64,000 bases of DNA from Loktanella gaetbuli (GCF_020531945.1 NZ_JAJATZ010000001.1:558001-622000), one strand, 5' to 3'; counted from the first letter of the stretch, positions 1 to 8,171 are shown. The notes: generated from the letters alone by a model not told the origin. Translations and numbers: made by a program.

Positions 1-127
1 GGTAGCCCGGTTCGCGCAGGCTCTTGTCCAGCGCGTAGTTCACCAGCGTGTAATCCACGCCCAGCTCTTCCAGCAGCCACAGGGTCCGGACCGAGCGCGT
101 GCCGGGGCTATGGTGCAGACGGATCAT
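1..127 (-). CDS. Glutathione S-transferase family protein, N-terminal part (runs off the window)
   Basis: The reverse strand starts with ATG at 127 and reads 42 codons to the window edge, beginning MIRLHHSPGTRSVRTLWLLE. This is the thioredoxin-fold N-terminal domain of a glutathione S-transferase: beta strand, then the SPGTRSVR loop with a catalytic-type Ser, then helix 1 and 'VDYTLV'. The start overlaps the stop of the upstream carboxylase alpha subunit (ATGA), so the gene is the next member of the leucine-degradation operon. The enzyme's substrate is unknown. The C-terminal all-helical domain lies outside the window. The family assignment is good; its role in leucine catabolism is only implied by position. 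Confidence 0.8.
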   Translation of the reverse strand, partial: MIRLHHSPGTRSVRTLWLLEELGVDYTLVNYALDKSLREPGY

Positions 128-2046
128 GACGGTTCCAGCGTGATCAGAGTGGCCTTTGCCTTGACCTGATCGCCGGGGGCTGCGGTGACGCTGGCGACGA
201 TCCCGTCACGCGGCGCGCGCAACACGTGTTCCATCTTCATCGCCTCGAGGACGACCATCCGCGCGCCCTCTTGAACACTGTCACCGACCGCCACGGCGAC
301 CGATTGCACCAGACCCGGCATCGGCGCCAATACGGCGTCGCCGCCCGCGCCCGCACCCCTGCGCGCCAGCGGATCGGGATGGTCAAAGGTCACGGGATCA
401 CGACCGAACACAGTGATCTGCCGCGCGTGGACCGCGACCTGCGGCATGCGCATACCGTCACAGGTCCAACCGTCCGCGACCCGGCGCAGCATCACCGTCT
501 CGCCCGCAACCTCTGCCGCGATCCCGTCGCGCTGAACGGTCAGCGCAACCTTCAGATCGGCCTCGGCCAGTCGCAGGTTCACCAGATGGCGCAGGGGCTG
601 CCACAGCGTGAAACCGCCGTGTGGCACCACTGCATCCAGACCCGCGGCATGAACGGCAGCCAGCGCCGTATGGGCCGCCGTCGGCACGACCGCCGCCGTC
701 AGGTCATCGTGCCGCGCGATCAACCCGGTATCGACACGCCCTGCCACGAAATCCGGCTGCGCCGCCAGCCGCTGCAAAAACCCCAGGTTTGTCACGCAGC
801 CCGCGACCTGCGTGTCGGCCAGCGCCCGCGACAACCGCCCCAATGCTGTTGCCCGGTCAGGGCCATGGCAGGTCACCTTGGCGATCATCGGATCATACCA
901 AGGCGAAATTTCTGATCCGGCCGCGACCCCGCTGTCGATCCGGGCATCAGCGGGGAACTGCAAATGATCCAGCGTGCCTGTCGCAGGCAGGAAGCCCGCT
1001 GGCACATCCTCTGCGTATAATCGCGCCTCGAACGCATGGCCGGTAATGGTCAGATCGTCTTGTACACAAGGCAGCGGCGCACCTGCCGCCACGCGCAACT
1101 GCCAGTCGACCAAATCCACGCCGGTGATCGCCTCTGTCACGGGGTGTTCGACCTGCAAGCGCGTGTTCATTTCCATGAACCAGAACCCGTCGGGGCGCAG
1201 CCCGCCTGCCCCGTCCACGATGAATTCCACGGTGCCTGCACCCGCGTAGCCGATCGCGCGGGCCGCAGCCACCGCCGCATCGCCCATCGCGGCGCGCACC
1301 TGCGCGGTCATGCCGGGCGCTGGTGCCTCCTCGATGACCTTCTGGTGGCGGCGTTGCAACGAACAGTCGCGCTCAAAAAGATGCACCGCATCGGTGCCGT
1401 CGCCAAAGATCTGCACCTCGATATGGCGCGGCTGCTGGATGTATTTCTCGATCAATACCCGCGCGTTGCCGAATGCCGTGCGCGCCTCGGCCTGCGCGCT
1501 GGCCAGCGCCTCGGCGAAATCGCCCGGACTTTCGACCAGTCGCATCCCCTTGCCGCCACCGCCTGCGACCGCCTTGATCAGCACCGGATAGCCGATGTCA
1601 GCCGCCTGCCCGGCCAGATGATCCGCATCCTGATTGTCACCCTGATAGCCCGGCACGACCGGCACGCCGGCATCGGCCATCAAAGTCTTGGCCGCGTCCT
1701 TGAGTCCCATCTTGCTGATCGCATCGGCACTGGGACCGATGAACACCAGCCCCGCATCCACCACTGCATCCACGAAATCGGGGTTTTCGGACAGGAATCC
1801 ATAGCCCGGATGGATCGCCTGCGCGCCCGTGTCCCGTGCCGCCGCAATGATCAGATCACCGCGCAGATAGCTGTCGGCCACGGGCGCAGGCCCCAGCCGC
1901 ACGGCGGTATCGGCCATGCGCACATGCAGCGCGTCTGCGTCGGCGTCGGAATAGACGGCCACCGTTTCAACACCCAGCGCACGCGCAGTTCGGATGATCC
2001 GGCAGGCAATTTCGCCCCGGTTGGCGATCAGGAGACGGGTGAACAT
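124..2046 (-). CDS. mccA: Methylcrotonyl-CoA carboxylase biotin-containing alpha subunit
   Basis: This 640-residue protein carries an N-terminal biotin carboxylase (start MFTRLLIANRGEIACRIIRT, ATP-grasp loop with GGGGKGMR near residue 163, EMNTRLQVEHPVTE near 295) and a C-terminal biotinyl domain with the EAMKMEH motif, biotinylated Lys at about 604. It carboxylates biotin with ATP and bicarbonate. The partner beta subunit, encoded 4 bases upstream, transfers the carboxyl group to 3-methylcrotonyl-CoA in leucine breakdown. The domain plan is shared by acetyl-, propionyl- and geranyl-CoA carboxylases. The adjoining isovaleryl-CoA dehydrogenase and the MccB-type beta subunit decide for methylcrotonyl-CoA. 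Length is slightly short of the usual 650-670. Confidence 0.93.
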   Translation of the reverse strand: MFTRLLIANRGEIACRIIRTARALGVETVAVYSDADADALHVRMADTAVRLGPAPVADSYLRGDLIIAAARDTGAQAIHPGYGFLSENPDFVDAVVDAGLVFIGPSADAISKMGLKDAAKTLMADAGVPVVPGYQGDNQDADHLAGQAADIGYPVLIKAVAGGGGKGMRLVESPGDFAEALASAQAEARTAFGNARVLIEKYIQQPRHIEVQIFGDGTDAVHLFERDCSLQRRHQKVIEEAPAPGMTAQVRAAMGDAAVAAARAIGYAGAGTVEFIVDGAGGLRPDGFWFMEMNTRLQVEHPVTEAITGVDLVDWQLRVAAGAPLPCVQDDLTITGHAFEARLYAEDVPAGFLPATGTLDHLQFPADARIDSGVAAGSEISPWYDPMIAKVTCHGPDRATALGRLSRALADTQVAGCVTNLGFLQRLAAQPDFVAGRVDTGLIARHDDLTAAVVPTAAHTALAAVHAAGLDAVVPHGGFTLWQPLRHLVNLRLAEADLKVALTVQRDGIAAEVAGETVMLRRVADGWTCDGMRMPQVAVHARQITVFGRDPVTFDHPDPLARRGAGAGGDAVLAPMPGLVQSVAVAVGDSVQEGARMVVLEAMKMEHVLRAPRDGIVASVTAAPGDQVKAKATLITLEPS

Positions 2047-2050
2047 GCGA

Positions 2051-3610
2051 TTACATCCTGAACACGCCGAAACGTGTCTCCTCTACGGGCGCGTTGCAGC
2101 TTGCGGCCAGCGACAGGGCCAGCACGGCGCGACTGTCGCGCGGGTCGATCACACCGTCGTCCCACAGCCGGGCCGAGGCATAGAGCGGGTGCGACTGCCG
2201 TGCGAACTGATCGATCGTCGGCTGTTTGAATGCGGCCTCCTCGGCGGCGGACCACGCCTCTCCGCGGCGTTCCTTGGCGTCGCGGGTTACGGTCGCCAGC
2301 ACGCCCGCCGCCTGTTCGCCGCCCATGACGGCGGTGCGCGACGTAGGCCATGTCCACATGAAATCAGGTGAATAGGCGCGCCCCGCCATGCCATAGTTGC
2401 CCGCCCCGTAGCTGCCACCGACAACCAACGTGATCTTGGGCACGCGGGTCGTCGCCACAGCTGTCACCATCTTGGCCCCGTGGCGTGCGATCCCTTCGTT
2501 TTCATACTGCTGACCCACCATGAACCCGGTGATGTTTTGCAGGAAAATCAGCGGAATTTTCCGCTGGCTGCACAGTTCGACAAAATGCGCGCCCTTTTGC
2601 GCGGCCTCGGAAAACAGCACGCCGTTGTTGGCGACAATCCCGCAGGGCCAGCCGTCGATATGGGCAAAGCCCGTGACCAGCGTGTCCCCGAACCGGGCCT
2701 TGAACTCATCAAAATCCGACCCGTCCACGATGCGGCGAATGACCTCGCGAATGTCATAGGGCGTGCGCAGATCGGCAGGCACCACGTCGAACAGGGTCGC
2801 CGGGTCCTCGACGGGTGGACGGGGTGCGATCCTCTGAACCGTGCCGTGATCACCCAGCGCACAGGACGCCACCGCCTGCCGCGCAAGGGCCAGCGCATGG
2901 GCATCGTCCTCTGCCAGATAATCCGCCACACCGGACAGGCGCGTGTGCACGTCGCCGCCGCCCAGATCCTCGGCGCTGACGACCTCGCCGGTCGCGGCCT
3001 TGACCAGTGGCGGACCAGCCAGAAAGATCGTCCCCTGATCGCGCACGATGATCGACACATCCGCCATCGCGGGCACATAGGCCCCACCCGCCGTACAGGA
3101 CCCCATCACGACAGCGATCTGCGGAATCCCCGCCGCCGACATATTCGCCTGATTGTAGAAAATACGGCCAAAGTGGTCGCGATCGGGAAACACCTCGTCC
3201 TGTTGCGGCAGGTTCGCCCCGCCACTGTCGACAAGGTAAACGCATGGCAGACGGCAGGCGGCCGCGATTTCCTGGGCGCGCAGATGCTTTTTCACGCTGA
3301 TCGGGAAATAGGTGCCGCCCTTTACCGTGGCATCGTTGCAGACGACCATCACCTGCTGGCCATGCACCCGCCCCACGCCCGCGATGACACCCGCGCCGGG
3401 GGCCGCATCGTCATACATGCCGTGCGCCGCTGTCGCCCCGATTTCCAGAAACGGCGCACCCGGGTCCAGCAGTCCCGCGACCCGGTCGCGCGGCAGCATC
3501 TTGCCCCGGCTGACATGACGTTCGCGCGACCGCGCCCCGCCGCCTGCCGCCGCCGCAGCAGCCGCGTGTTTCACCAGCGCCAGCGCCTCTTCATGTGCCT
3601 GTCGTGTCAC
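2051..3610 (-). CDS. mccB: Methylcrotonyl-CoA carboxylase carboxyltransferase beta subunit
   Basis: The protein has two crotonase-fold carboxyltransferase domains. Recognisable blocks are RERHVSRGKMLPRDRV, VMGSCTAGGAYVPAM, FLAGPPLVKAATGEVVSAED and GGSYGAGNYGMAGRAYSP, all typical of MccB. It moves CO2 from biotin on MccA to 3-methylcrotonyl-CoA, giving 3-methylglutaconyl-CoA. The start is a GTG at 3610 that overlaps the preceding stop as GTGA. The frame stays open further upstream, but that part is out-of-frame reading of the LprI-like gene. With this start the protein has 519 residues, some 15 shorter at the N-terminus than many homologues, which I judge real. Confidence 0.93.
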   Translation of the reverse strand: MTRQAHEEALALVKHAAAAAAAGGGARSRERHVSRGKMLPRDRVAGLLDPGAPFLEIGATAAHGMYDDAAPGAGVIAGVGRVHGQQVMVVCNDATVKGGTYFPISVKKHLRAQEIAAACRLPCVYLVDSGGANLPQQDEVFPDRDHFGRIFYNQANMSAAGIPQIAVVMGSCTAGGAYVPAMADVSIIVRDQGTIFLAGPPLVKAATGEVVSAEDLGGGDVHTRLSGVADYLAEDDAHALALARQAVASCALGDHGTVQRIAPRPPVEDPATLFDVVPADLRTPYDIREVIRRIVDGSDFDEFKARFGDTLVTGFAHIDGWPCGIVANNGVLFSEAAQKGAHFVELCSQRKIPLIFLQNITGFMVGQQYENEGIARHGAKMVTAVATTRVPKITLVVGGSYGAGNYGMAGRAYSPDFMWTWPTSRTAVMGGEQAAGVLATVTRDAKERRGEAWSAAEEAAFKQPTIDQFARQSHPLYASARLWDDGVIDPRDSRAVLALSLAASCNAPVEETRFGVFRM

Positions 3611-4110
3611 TGTAAACCGTCCATCCCATCGCGCAGCACAAAGGTCTGTTCTGCCGTCAAACCCATCAGGCACTGGATCGTGGCCGGTCCACCGCCGGTC
3701 CCCCCGCCCCATTTCGCCCTTTCGAAATCGCACCGCGCATCGCGGTAGCCGATCCATGCGCGTTGCATGTCGCGCAGCGCATCGGATTGGACGGGCAGGT
3801 TCATCCCCTCGGATGCGGCGAATGCATCGCTTTCGGTATAGATCACCATCAGCGCGGCATAGGCCTCGTTCAGGGCGTCATCCCAGAATTGCCGTTCCCG
3901 GTCGAAGCAGCCGCCCATGCCCACGGTCGTATCACCGCCGGGCGTGTCGACCATGCAGGCACCGGCAGAGGCACCGACACACCCCAGACGATCCAGCCCG
4001 GTGACGGTCGCCAGACAGGCCTCGGTCGCCGCGTTGGAATAGACCAGATCCTGTGCGGTCGCAGCCGTGGCCCCCGACAGCGCCAGGGCACAGATCAAGA
4101 CAAATTTCAT
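3607..4110 (-). CDS. Exported LprI/DUF1311-like protein
   Basis: This 167-residue protein starts with a clear signal peptide (MKFVLICALALSGATAATAQ) and is therefore probably periplasmic. The mature part has six cysteines and the pattern W..AL..AY......Y, ..MQRAWI.YRDARC.FE, typical of the LprI / DUF1311 family, whose founding members inhibit lysozyme. It is translationally coupled on both sides: its start overlaps the stop of the upstream small gene by 4 bases, and its stop overlaps the GTG start of mccB. There is no evident enzymatic link to leucine catabolism. The family assignment rests on the YRDARCDFE region and is fairly secure; the function is open. Confidence 0.75.
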   Translation of the reverse strand: MKFVLICALALSGATAATAQDLVYSNAATEACLATVTGLDRLGCVGASAGACMVDTPGGDTTVGMGGCFDRERQFWDDALNEAYAALMVIYTESDAFAASEGMNLPVQSDALRDMQRAWIGYRDARCDFERAKWGGGTGGGPATIQCLMGLTAEQTFVLRDGMDGLQ

Positions 4111-4394
4111 GTGTCGGGTCCTCCGGTATCGCGGATCAGTCCGCCGCGCGGTCCTGCGGGATAGACGAAGCTGTCACCACCCGGGTGGGCGCAAATGACG
4201 GTCAGACGCACATCACCCACACCCGGCGTCGCCAGACAATCGGTCATGGCCGCACCCGCTGGCGCCTCTGACACATAGCGGGCAGCATAGCGCGTGATGA
4301 TATCCGTCTCGGTCACCGGCTGGCCCAGTTGGAACCCGACGTATCCCACCGCGAGCGTCAAGGCCGCCATGGGCAGGAACAGCAACCTGTTCAC
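4107..4394 (-). CDS. Small membrane-anchored or exported hypothetical protein
   Basis: A 95-residue protein with one hydrophobic N-terminal segment (about residues 2-22, MNRLLFLPMAALTLAVGYVG) followed by a soluble part with two cysteines and a Gly/Pro-rich tail. I do not recognise the family. It overlaps the stop of ivd by 4 bases and the start of the LprI-like gene by 4 bases, so it belongs to the leucine operon. The single hydrophobic segment may be an uncleaved anchor or a signal peptide; no clear cleavage site is visible. It is likely a real gene because the tight coupling on both sides would otherwise be broken. Confidence 0.6.
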   Translation of the reverse strand: MNRLLFLPMAALTLAVGYVGFQLGQPVTETDIITRYAARYVSEAPAGAAMTDCLATPGVGDVRLTVICAHPGGDSFVYPAGPRGGLIRDTGGPDT

Positions 4395-5554
4395 ACCATC
4401 GCCTTCATCAATTCGCGCCCCACCAGCATCCGGCGAATCTCGGATGTGCCGGCACCAATCTCCATCAGCTTGGCGTCGCGGAACAGACGGGCCACGGGCG
4501 CATCGGCCATGAAGCCCGCACCACCCATCGCCTGCACCGCCTGATGCGCCTGCACCATCGCTTGTTCTGACGCATACAGACAGCAGGCCGCTGCATCCTG
4601 CCGCGTGACGGTGCCACGATCACAGGCGCGCGCAACCTCGTAGACATAGGCGCGGGCCGAATTCATCGCCGTGTACATATCCGCGATCTTGCCCTGCATC
4701 AGCTGGAACGACCCGATGGGCTGTCCGAATTGCTTGCGCTGCGCGAGATAGGGCATGATTTCATCCAGACAGGCGGCCATGATGCCCAGCCCGATCCCCG
4801 CCAGCACAACGCGTTCGTAATCCAGCCCGGACATCAGCACGGCCACGCCGCGCCCTTCTTCGCCCACCACGTTGTCGAACGGCACCTGCACATCGTCGAA
4901 CACCAGTTCCGCCGTGTTCGATCCGCGCATCCCCAGCTTGTCGAAATGCGCGCTAGTGCTGAAACCGGTCATGTCCTTTTCGATCAGGAACGCGGTGATC
5001 CCCCTGGACCCCGCGTCGCGGTCCGTCTTGGCATAGACCAGCAGCGTATCGGCATCCGGCCCGTTGGTGATCCAGTATTTCGTGCCGTTCAGACGGTAAT
5101 GATCGTTCCGCTTTTCCGCCGTCAGGGTCATGGACACGACGTCCGACCCCGACCCCGCCTCGCTCATCGCCAGTGCGCCCACATGTTCGCCACTCACCAG
5201 CTTGGGCAGGTATTTCGCCCGCTGCGCGTCGGTCCCGTTCAGCTTGATCTGGTTCACGCACAGGTTGGAATGTGCACCATAGGACAGGCTGACCGAGGCA
5301 CTGGCGCGCGCGATTTCCTCGATCGCGACCGTATGCGCGAGGTAAGACATGCCCGCCCCGCCGTATTCCTCTGGTACCGTGACACCCAACAGGCCCAGAT
5401 CACCCATTTCGCGCCACAGCGCGGATGGAAAAGCGTTGTCGCGGTCAATGTCGGCGGCCATCGGTTTGACACGGGTCTGCGCCCAGTCGTGCACCATGTC
5501 ACGCAGGGCGTTCACATCCTCGCCCAGATCAAAAGTCATCGACGCGTTGAACAT
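4391..5554 (-). CDS. ivd: Isovaleryl-CoA dehydrogenase
   Basis: This acyl-CoA dehydrogenase of 387 residues oxidises isovaleryl-CoA to 3-methylcrotonyl-CoA, the step before the carboxylase encoded downstream. Family blocks: GVTVPEEYGGAGMSYLAH, LSYGAHSNLCVNQI, AMSEAGSGSDVVSM (FAD/substrate loop), YWITNGPDADTLLVYAKTD, and the C-terminal QAMGGAGFM and GAGTSEIRRMLVGREL. The LSYGAHSNLC segment is characteristic of IVD. I chose the ATG at 5554, preceded by AAAGGGGCAGG, over an in-frame TTG at 5584 that lies inside the operator palindrome. It is the first gene of the operon ivd - small protein - LprI-like - mccB - mccA - GST. Confidence 0.93.
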   Translation of the reverse strand: MFNASMTFDLGEDVNALRDMVHDWAQTRVKPMAADIDRDNAFPSALWREMGDLGLLGVTVPEEYGGAGMSYLAHTVAIEEIARASASVSLSYGAHSNLCVNQIKLNGTDAQRAKYLPKLVSGEHVGALAMSEAGSGSDVVSMTLTAEKRNDHYRLNGTKYWITNGPDADTLLVYAKTDRDAGSRGITAFLIEKDMTGFSTSAHFDKLGMRGSNTAELVFDDVQVPFDNVVGEEGRGVAVLMSGLDYERVVLAGIGLGIMAACLDEIMPYLAQRKQFGQPIGSFQLMQGKIADMYTAMNSARAYVYEVARACDRGTVTRQDAAACCLYASEQAMVQAHQAVQAMGGAGFMADAPVARLFRDAKLMEIGAGTSEIRRMLVGRELMKAMV

Positions 5555-5567
5555 GACCTGCCCCTTT

Positions 5568-5585
5568 ATTGAACACTTGTTCAAT
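5568..5585. promoter_or_regulatory. Palindromic operator in front of the ivd-mcc operon
   Basis: A perfect inverted repeat, ATTGAACA-CT-TGTTCAAT, with 8-base arms and 2-base spacer. It begins directly after the predicted -10 box on the minus strand, so it would cover the transcription start of ivd. Size and symmetry fit a TetR/AcrR-type repressor site for acyl-CoA catabolism, but no such regulator is encoded in the window, so the protein that binds is unknown. Confidence 0.7.
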
Positions 5586-5614
5586 TCCTAATCCAGCGCC
5601 CCCACTCCGGTCAA
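5586..5614 (-). promoter_or_regulatory. ivd: Predicted sigma-70 promoter of the ivd-mcc operon
   Basis: On the minus strand TTGACC (5614-5609) is followed after exactly 17 bases by TTAGGA (5591-5586). The distance to the ivd ATG (5554) leaves a leader of about 25 bases that contains the operator palindrome and the ribosome binding site. The -35 is strong and the -10 is weak, which fits a regulated promoter. Confidence 0.5.
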
Positions 5615-5642
5615 GCGCCTTGCCCTTTTCACCCTGCACCAT

Positions 5643-6110
5643 ATGTCGCACCTCATGAAACATATTCTCACCGCTGCCCTGCTCGCCCTGCCCGCAACCG
5701 CCCATGCAGAAGAAGTCGGCAAGGTCGGCGTCGACTGGGTCGGCAACGACATCATTATCGAGGCGCTGACCGACCCCGAGGTGCAGGGCGTCACCTGCCA
5801 CCTGGCCTATTTCGAACGGTCGATCATCGACCGTCTGTCCAACGGAAACTGGTTCGAGGACCCGTCAAACGCGTCCATCGCCTGCCGCCAGACCGGACCC
5901 ATCGTGATCGGGGACATCGACCGCAGCGACGACGGCGAAAACGTGTTCCGCGAACGCCAGTCCGTGTTGCTGAAATCACTGCGCGTCAAACGCATCTTTG
6001 ACGAGGCGAACAACACCCTGATCTACGTGGCCCACGCGACAGAGCTGACCCAGGGGTCCGCGAAAATGTCGATCTCGACCGTGCCGCTGTATGTGCCGGT
6101 GGCCGAGTAA
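5643..6110 (+). CDS. creA: CreA family protein
   Basis: A 155-residue exported protein: signal peptide near MKHILTAALLALPATAHAEE, then the CreA pattern EVGKVGVDWVGNDIIIEALTDPEVQGVTCHL and a conserved C-x(n)-C pair (about residues 51 and 81), then a beta-rich domain. CreA is a widespread periplasmic protein with no settled function. Two starts are possible: ATG at 5643, or 5655 (MKHIL), which gives the more usual signal peptide. The gene is divergent from ivd with about 90 bases between starts and convergent with the WYL regulator. Confidence 0.85.
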   Translation: MSHLMKHILTAALLALPATAHAEEVGKVGVDWVGNDIIIEALTDPEVQGVTCHLAYFERSIIDRLSNGNWFEDPSNASIACRQTGPIVIGDIDRSDDGENVFRERQSVLLKSLRVKRIFDEANNTLIYVAHATELTQGSAKMSISTVPLYVPVAE

Positions 6111-6241
6111 GCGTTCTGTGCAACGCATCTGACATCAGTGTCATTGCGGTAATTTTAGGTGCCTGACAGCCTATGAACTGAAGCCAATCATTCGGGTCGC
6201 AGCGTATGACCGGTTTGAACCCAATGTTTCGGATGCTGCAC

Positions 6242-6985
6242 TTAGCACGAATGACGGCTTCGACGCTCCGGCTGCAGTGCGTCGTAAGGACAGACATCAT
6301 CTTCGAACGGAACATGCCGACGGCGAAAGCTTGTAGTCGGAACCGCTTCCGGGTCGCTGGTCCTGTCCATGCGGAAATGCCGGAAATCGTCGCGAGCAGG
6401 GTCCCAGCCAACGAGATACCATAGGGGTGGCAGGATCAGCATGGCTTGTGGTTCCACCTGCCGCTCGGTCTTGCGTCCTTTTGCATCTCTATAGTCGAAC
6501 CTGATCAAGTGCCGGCCCAGAAACGCCGTCTCAAAGGCTCCAAGCAGGCCGGGGTCCATTGTCCCCATGTCCGACAAATCCTGCAAAGGTGACAGCTGGC
6601 CGATGTGCAGGCACTCCAAAAACGCGCGTAAGTCTTTCACCTTGTCCGACGGCAAGGCCTTTTCGATCTTGGCTAACCCCGCGTCGGCAAGTTCGGAAAA
6701 GGGTAGATTCCCAGCGGCTCGCATTGCCGCGACGCTGATCAGCAGCGCGAACACTTCGGGCACGGACAACTTGGCGCGTGTCTGCATCGATTGAGGGTCA
6801 AGCTGGAGGCCGCCGCCGCGGCCGACGTCGGAGTGGATCACATAGCCTTCGTCCCGCAGTGCGCCGATATCGCGCAAGACGGTCCGGCGCGAGGCACCAA
6901 CCTCTTCGGCCAGTGCATCAACAGTGGATGTGCCGTTGCGGCGAAGGCTGCGCACGATGGCGTCATGTCTGAGTCTCACGTTCAT
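6242..6985 (-). CDS. YafY-type HTH/WYL-domain transcriptional regulator
   Basis: The 247-residue protein has an N-terminal winged helix (residues about 1-60, VDALAEEVGASRRTVLRDIGALRDEGYVI) and a C-terminal WYL domain (HLIRFDYRDAKGRKTERQVEPQAMLILPPLWYLVGWD, FRHFRMDRT). Such proteins usually sense small ligands and control an adjacent gene. It is divergent from ridA, with 87 bases between the starts, so ridA is its likely target. The C-terminal tail after HVPFEDDVCPYDAL is about 10 residues longer than I would expect and may be family variation. The ligand is unknown. Confidence 0.88.
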   Translation of the reverse strand: MNVRLRHDAIVRSLRRNGTSTVDALAEEVGASRRTVLRDIGALRDEGYVIHSDVGRGGGLQLDPQSMQTRAKLSVPEVFALLISVAAMRAAGNLPFSELADAGLAKIEKALPSDKVKDLRAFLECLHIGQLSPLQDLSDMGTMDPGLLGAFETAFLGRHLIRFDYRDAKGRKTERQVEPQAMLILPPLWYLVGWDPARDDFRHFRMDRTSDPEAVPTTSFRRRHVPFEDDVCPYDALQPERRSRHSC

Positions 6986-6997
6986 ATCTCGACCCTA

Positions 6998-7010
6998 TCA
7001 CAATTAGTGA
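6998..7010. promoter_or_regulatory. Candidate operator between the WYL regulator and ridA
   Basis: An inverted repeat TCAC-AATTA-GTGA lies between the divergent starts at 6985 and 7073. A related half site (GGCAC) follows 10 bases on. The gap is AT-rich compared with its surroundings, so both promoters probably lie here. The arms are short, so chance occurrence cannot be excluded. Confidence 0.3.
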
Positions 7011-7072
7011 CAATATTTGGCACTATTTCGTCCTACACCGATTCCAGCAACTGAAAACAAGGAGATTGCGAC

Positions 7073-7468
7073 ATGGAACGGACGGCAGTGAACCCCTGGG
7101 ACTGGTCGATCAAGCTGGGCTACAATCAGGCCGAGGTGATCGGCGGCGCGACGCGGCAGGTGATTTGCGCGGGGCAGACCTCAGTAGACGAAAATGGCGC
7201 CCCTCAGCATCCAGGCGATATGCGCGCGCAGATCAGCCTGACGCTCGACAATCTCGAAGCCGTCCTGAAACGCGCAGGGATGGACCTGAGCAATGTGATC
7301 AAACTCGGGGTCTATGCAACAGATGTAGACGAGGCGCTGAAGAACTTCGACCTGATGGGCATGCGGTTCGGGCCCCATCAGGTTGCCCCGCCCATGACAC
7401 TGTTGGGTGTGACACGCCTCGCCATTCCCGGATTGCTGTTCGAGATTGAAGCGACTGCAGCGGCCTGA
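7073..7468 (+). CDS. RidA family protein (reactive enamine/imine deaminase type)
   Basis: A 131-residue YjgF/YER057c/UK114-family protein, of the usual length. Family members form trimers and hydrolyse reactive 2-aminoacrylate-type imines. Seen in the sequence: VICAGQTSVDENGAPQHPGD, then QISLTLDNLEAVLKRAGMDLSNVIKLGVY, and the C-terminal PPMTLLGVTRLAIPGLLFEIEATA. The Arg that binds the carboxylate in canonical RidA (usually in an R...PG..IEI context) may be represented by R in VTRLA. This points to a RidA-like subgroup, so the exact activity is uncertain. The ATG at 7073 has a good ribosome binding site (AAGGAG, 8 bases upstream). Confidence 0.85.
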   Translation: MERTAVNPWDWSIKLGYNQAEVIGGATRQVICAGQTSVDENGAPQHPGDMRAQISLTLDNLEAVLKRAGMDLSNVIKLGVYATDVDEALKNFDLMGMRFGPHQVAPPMTLLGVTRLAIPGLLFEIEATAAA

Positions 7469-7479
7469 CGCACGCCAAA

Positions 7480-7512
7480 GCGGCCATTGAAGGAACAAAT
7501 GCCAATGGCCGC
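7480..7512 (+). terminator. Hairpin terminator after ridA
   Basis: GCGGCCATTG (7480-7489) pairs perfectly with CAATGGCCGC (7503-7512) around a 13-base loop and is followed by CTTGTCT. It starts 11 bases after the ridA stop. The T-tract is poor, but the strong 10-bp stem at a convergent gene end supports a terminator, perhaps for both directions. Confidence 0.55.
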
Positions 7513-7554
7513 CTTGTCTCGCTCAGCGGACGAAGCTGCCCCCCTCTGACCCGC

Positions 7555-8073
7555 TCACCGCCTTACCCCATACGCCCGCAAATCCAGCACTGTGAAATTC
7601 TCGCGCTCGTCCCTGGTCAGCGGGTAGCGGCGCAGCAGCGCCTCGTGTTCACCGCGCACCCGCGCACCCCAGTCGCCGCGCAGGTGATCCATCAGACGGC
7701 AATGCGCGTCGATCCATGTGCTGCGCGAATAGGTGTCGGTCCCCAATTGCGCGACCAACCAGCCCGGCAGCCAAGCCCCGATCGGCGCAATCCAACCGGG
7801 CACGGTCGTCTTGCGGGCCGACTGTTCGCAGGCCATCGCCATCCGCCTGGTCTGCAGGCGCAGCAGTTGATACACGACCTCGTAGCCATCCATCGTCTCG
7901 CGGGACACTTCCGCCCCGTCGGCATCCACAACCAGCGTATAGGCCGGCCCGTTGCCCTCGACATGGGGGGTGCCGTCACCACGCGGCACGGCGTCCAGCG
8001 TCCAGCCCTCATCAGGCTGTTGCAGCCGGGCCAGCATGGCGCGGACCTCTGCCTCGATCTCGGAACGCGTCAT
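7555..8073 (-). CDS. Imm63-like protein (immunity-protein fold, function unknown)
   Basis: From the ATG at 8073 the product has 172 residues, beginning MTRSEIEAEVRAMLARLQQP. The frame is open further upstream, with an ATG at 8130 and a TTG at 8175. The pattern PHVEGNGPAYTLVVDADGAEVSRETMDGYEVVYQLL, then Arg-Met-Ala on a helix and a final helix RLMDHLRGDWGARVRGEHEALLRRYPL, resembles the Imm63 family linked to polymorphic toxins. No toxin gene is adjacent. The gene instead follows phosphoglycolate phosphatase and would overlap it by 4 bases if the TTG start were used. I rate the family likeness as moderate and have no evidence for a toxin partner. Confidence 0.6.
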   Translation of the reverse strand: MTRSEIEAEVRAMLARLQQPDEGWTLDAVPRGDGTPHVEGNGPAYTLVVDADGAEVSRETMDGYEVVYQLLRLQTRRMAMACEQSARKTTVPGWIAPIGAWLPGWLVAQLGTDTYSRSTWIDAHCRLMDHLRGDWGARVRGEHEALLRRYPLTRDERENFTVLDLRAYGVRR

Positions 8074-8171
8074 GCCACCCACCGCCAAGACCGTTGGCAG
8101 GACCGTTGCGCGACCGAGACGTTGAAACATTCCCCCATGGTGGCAGAGTGTTCCGGATATTCCGTGCAGCG

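Noticed and set aside
3611..3757. Upstream extension of the mccB reading frame by 49 codons
   Set aside because: The extension lies wholly inside the LprI-like gene and has no similarity to MccB; the GTG at 3610 with a GTGA overlap is the better start.
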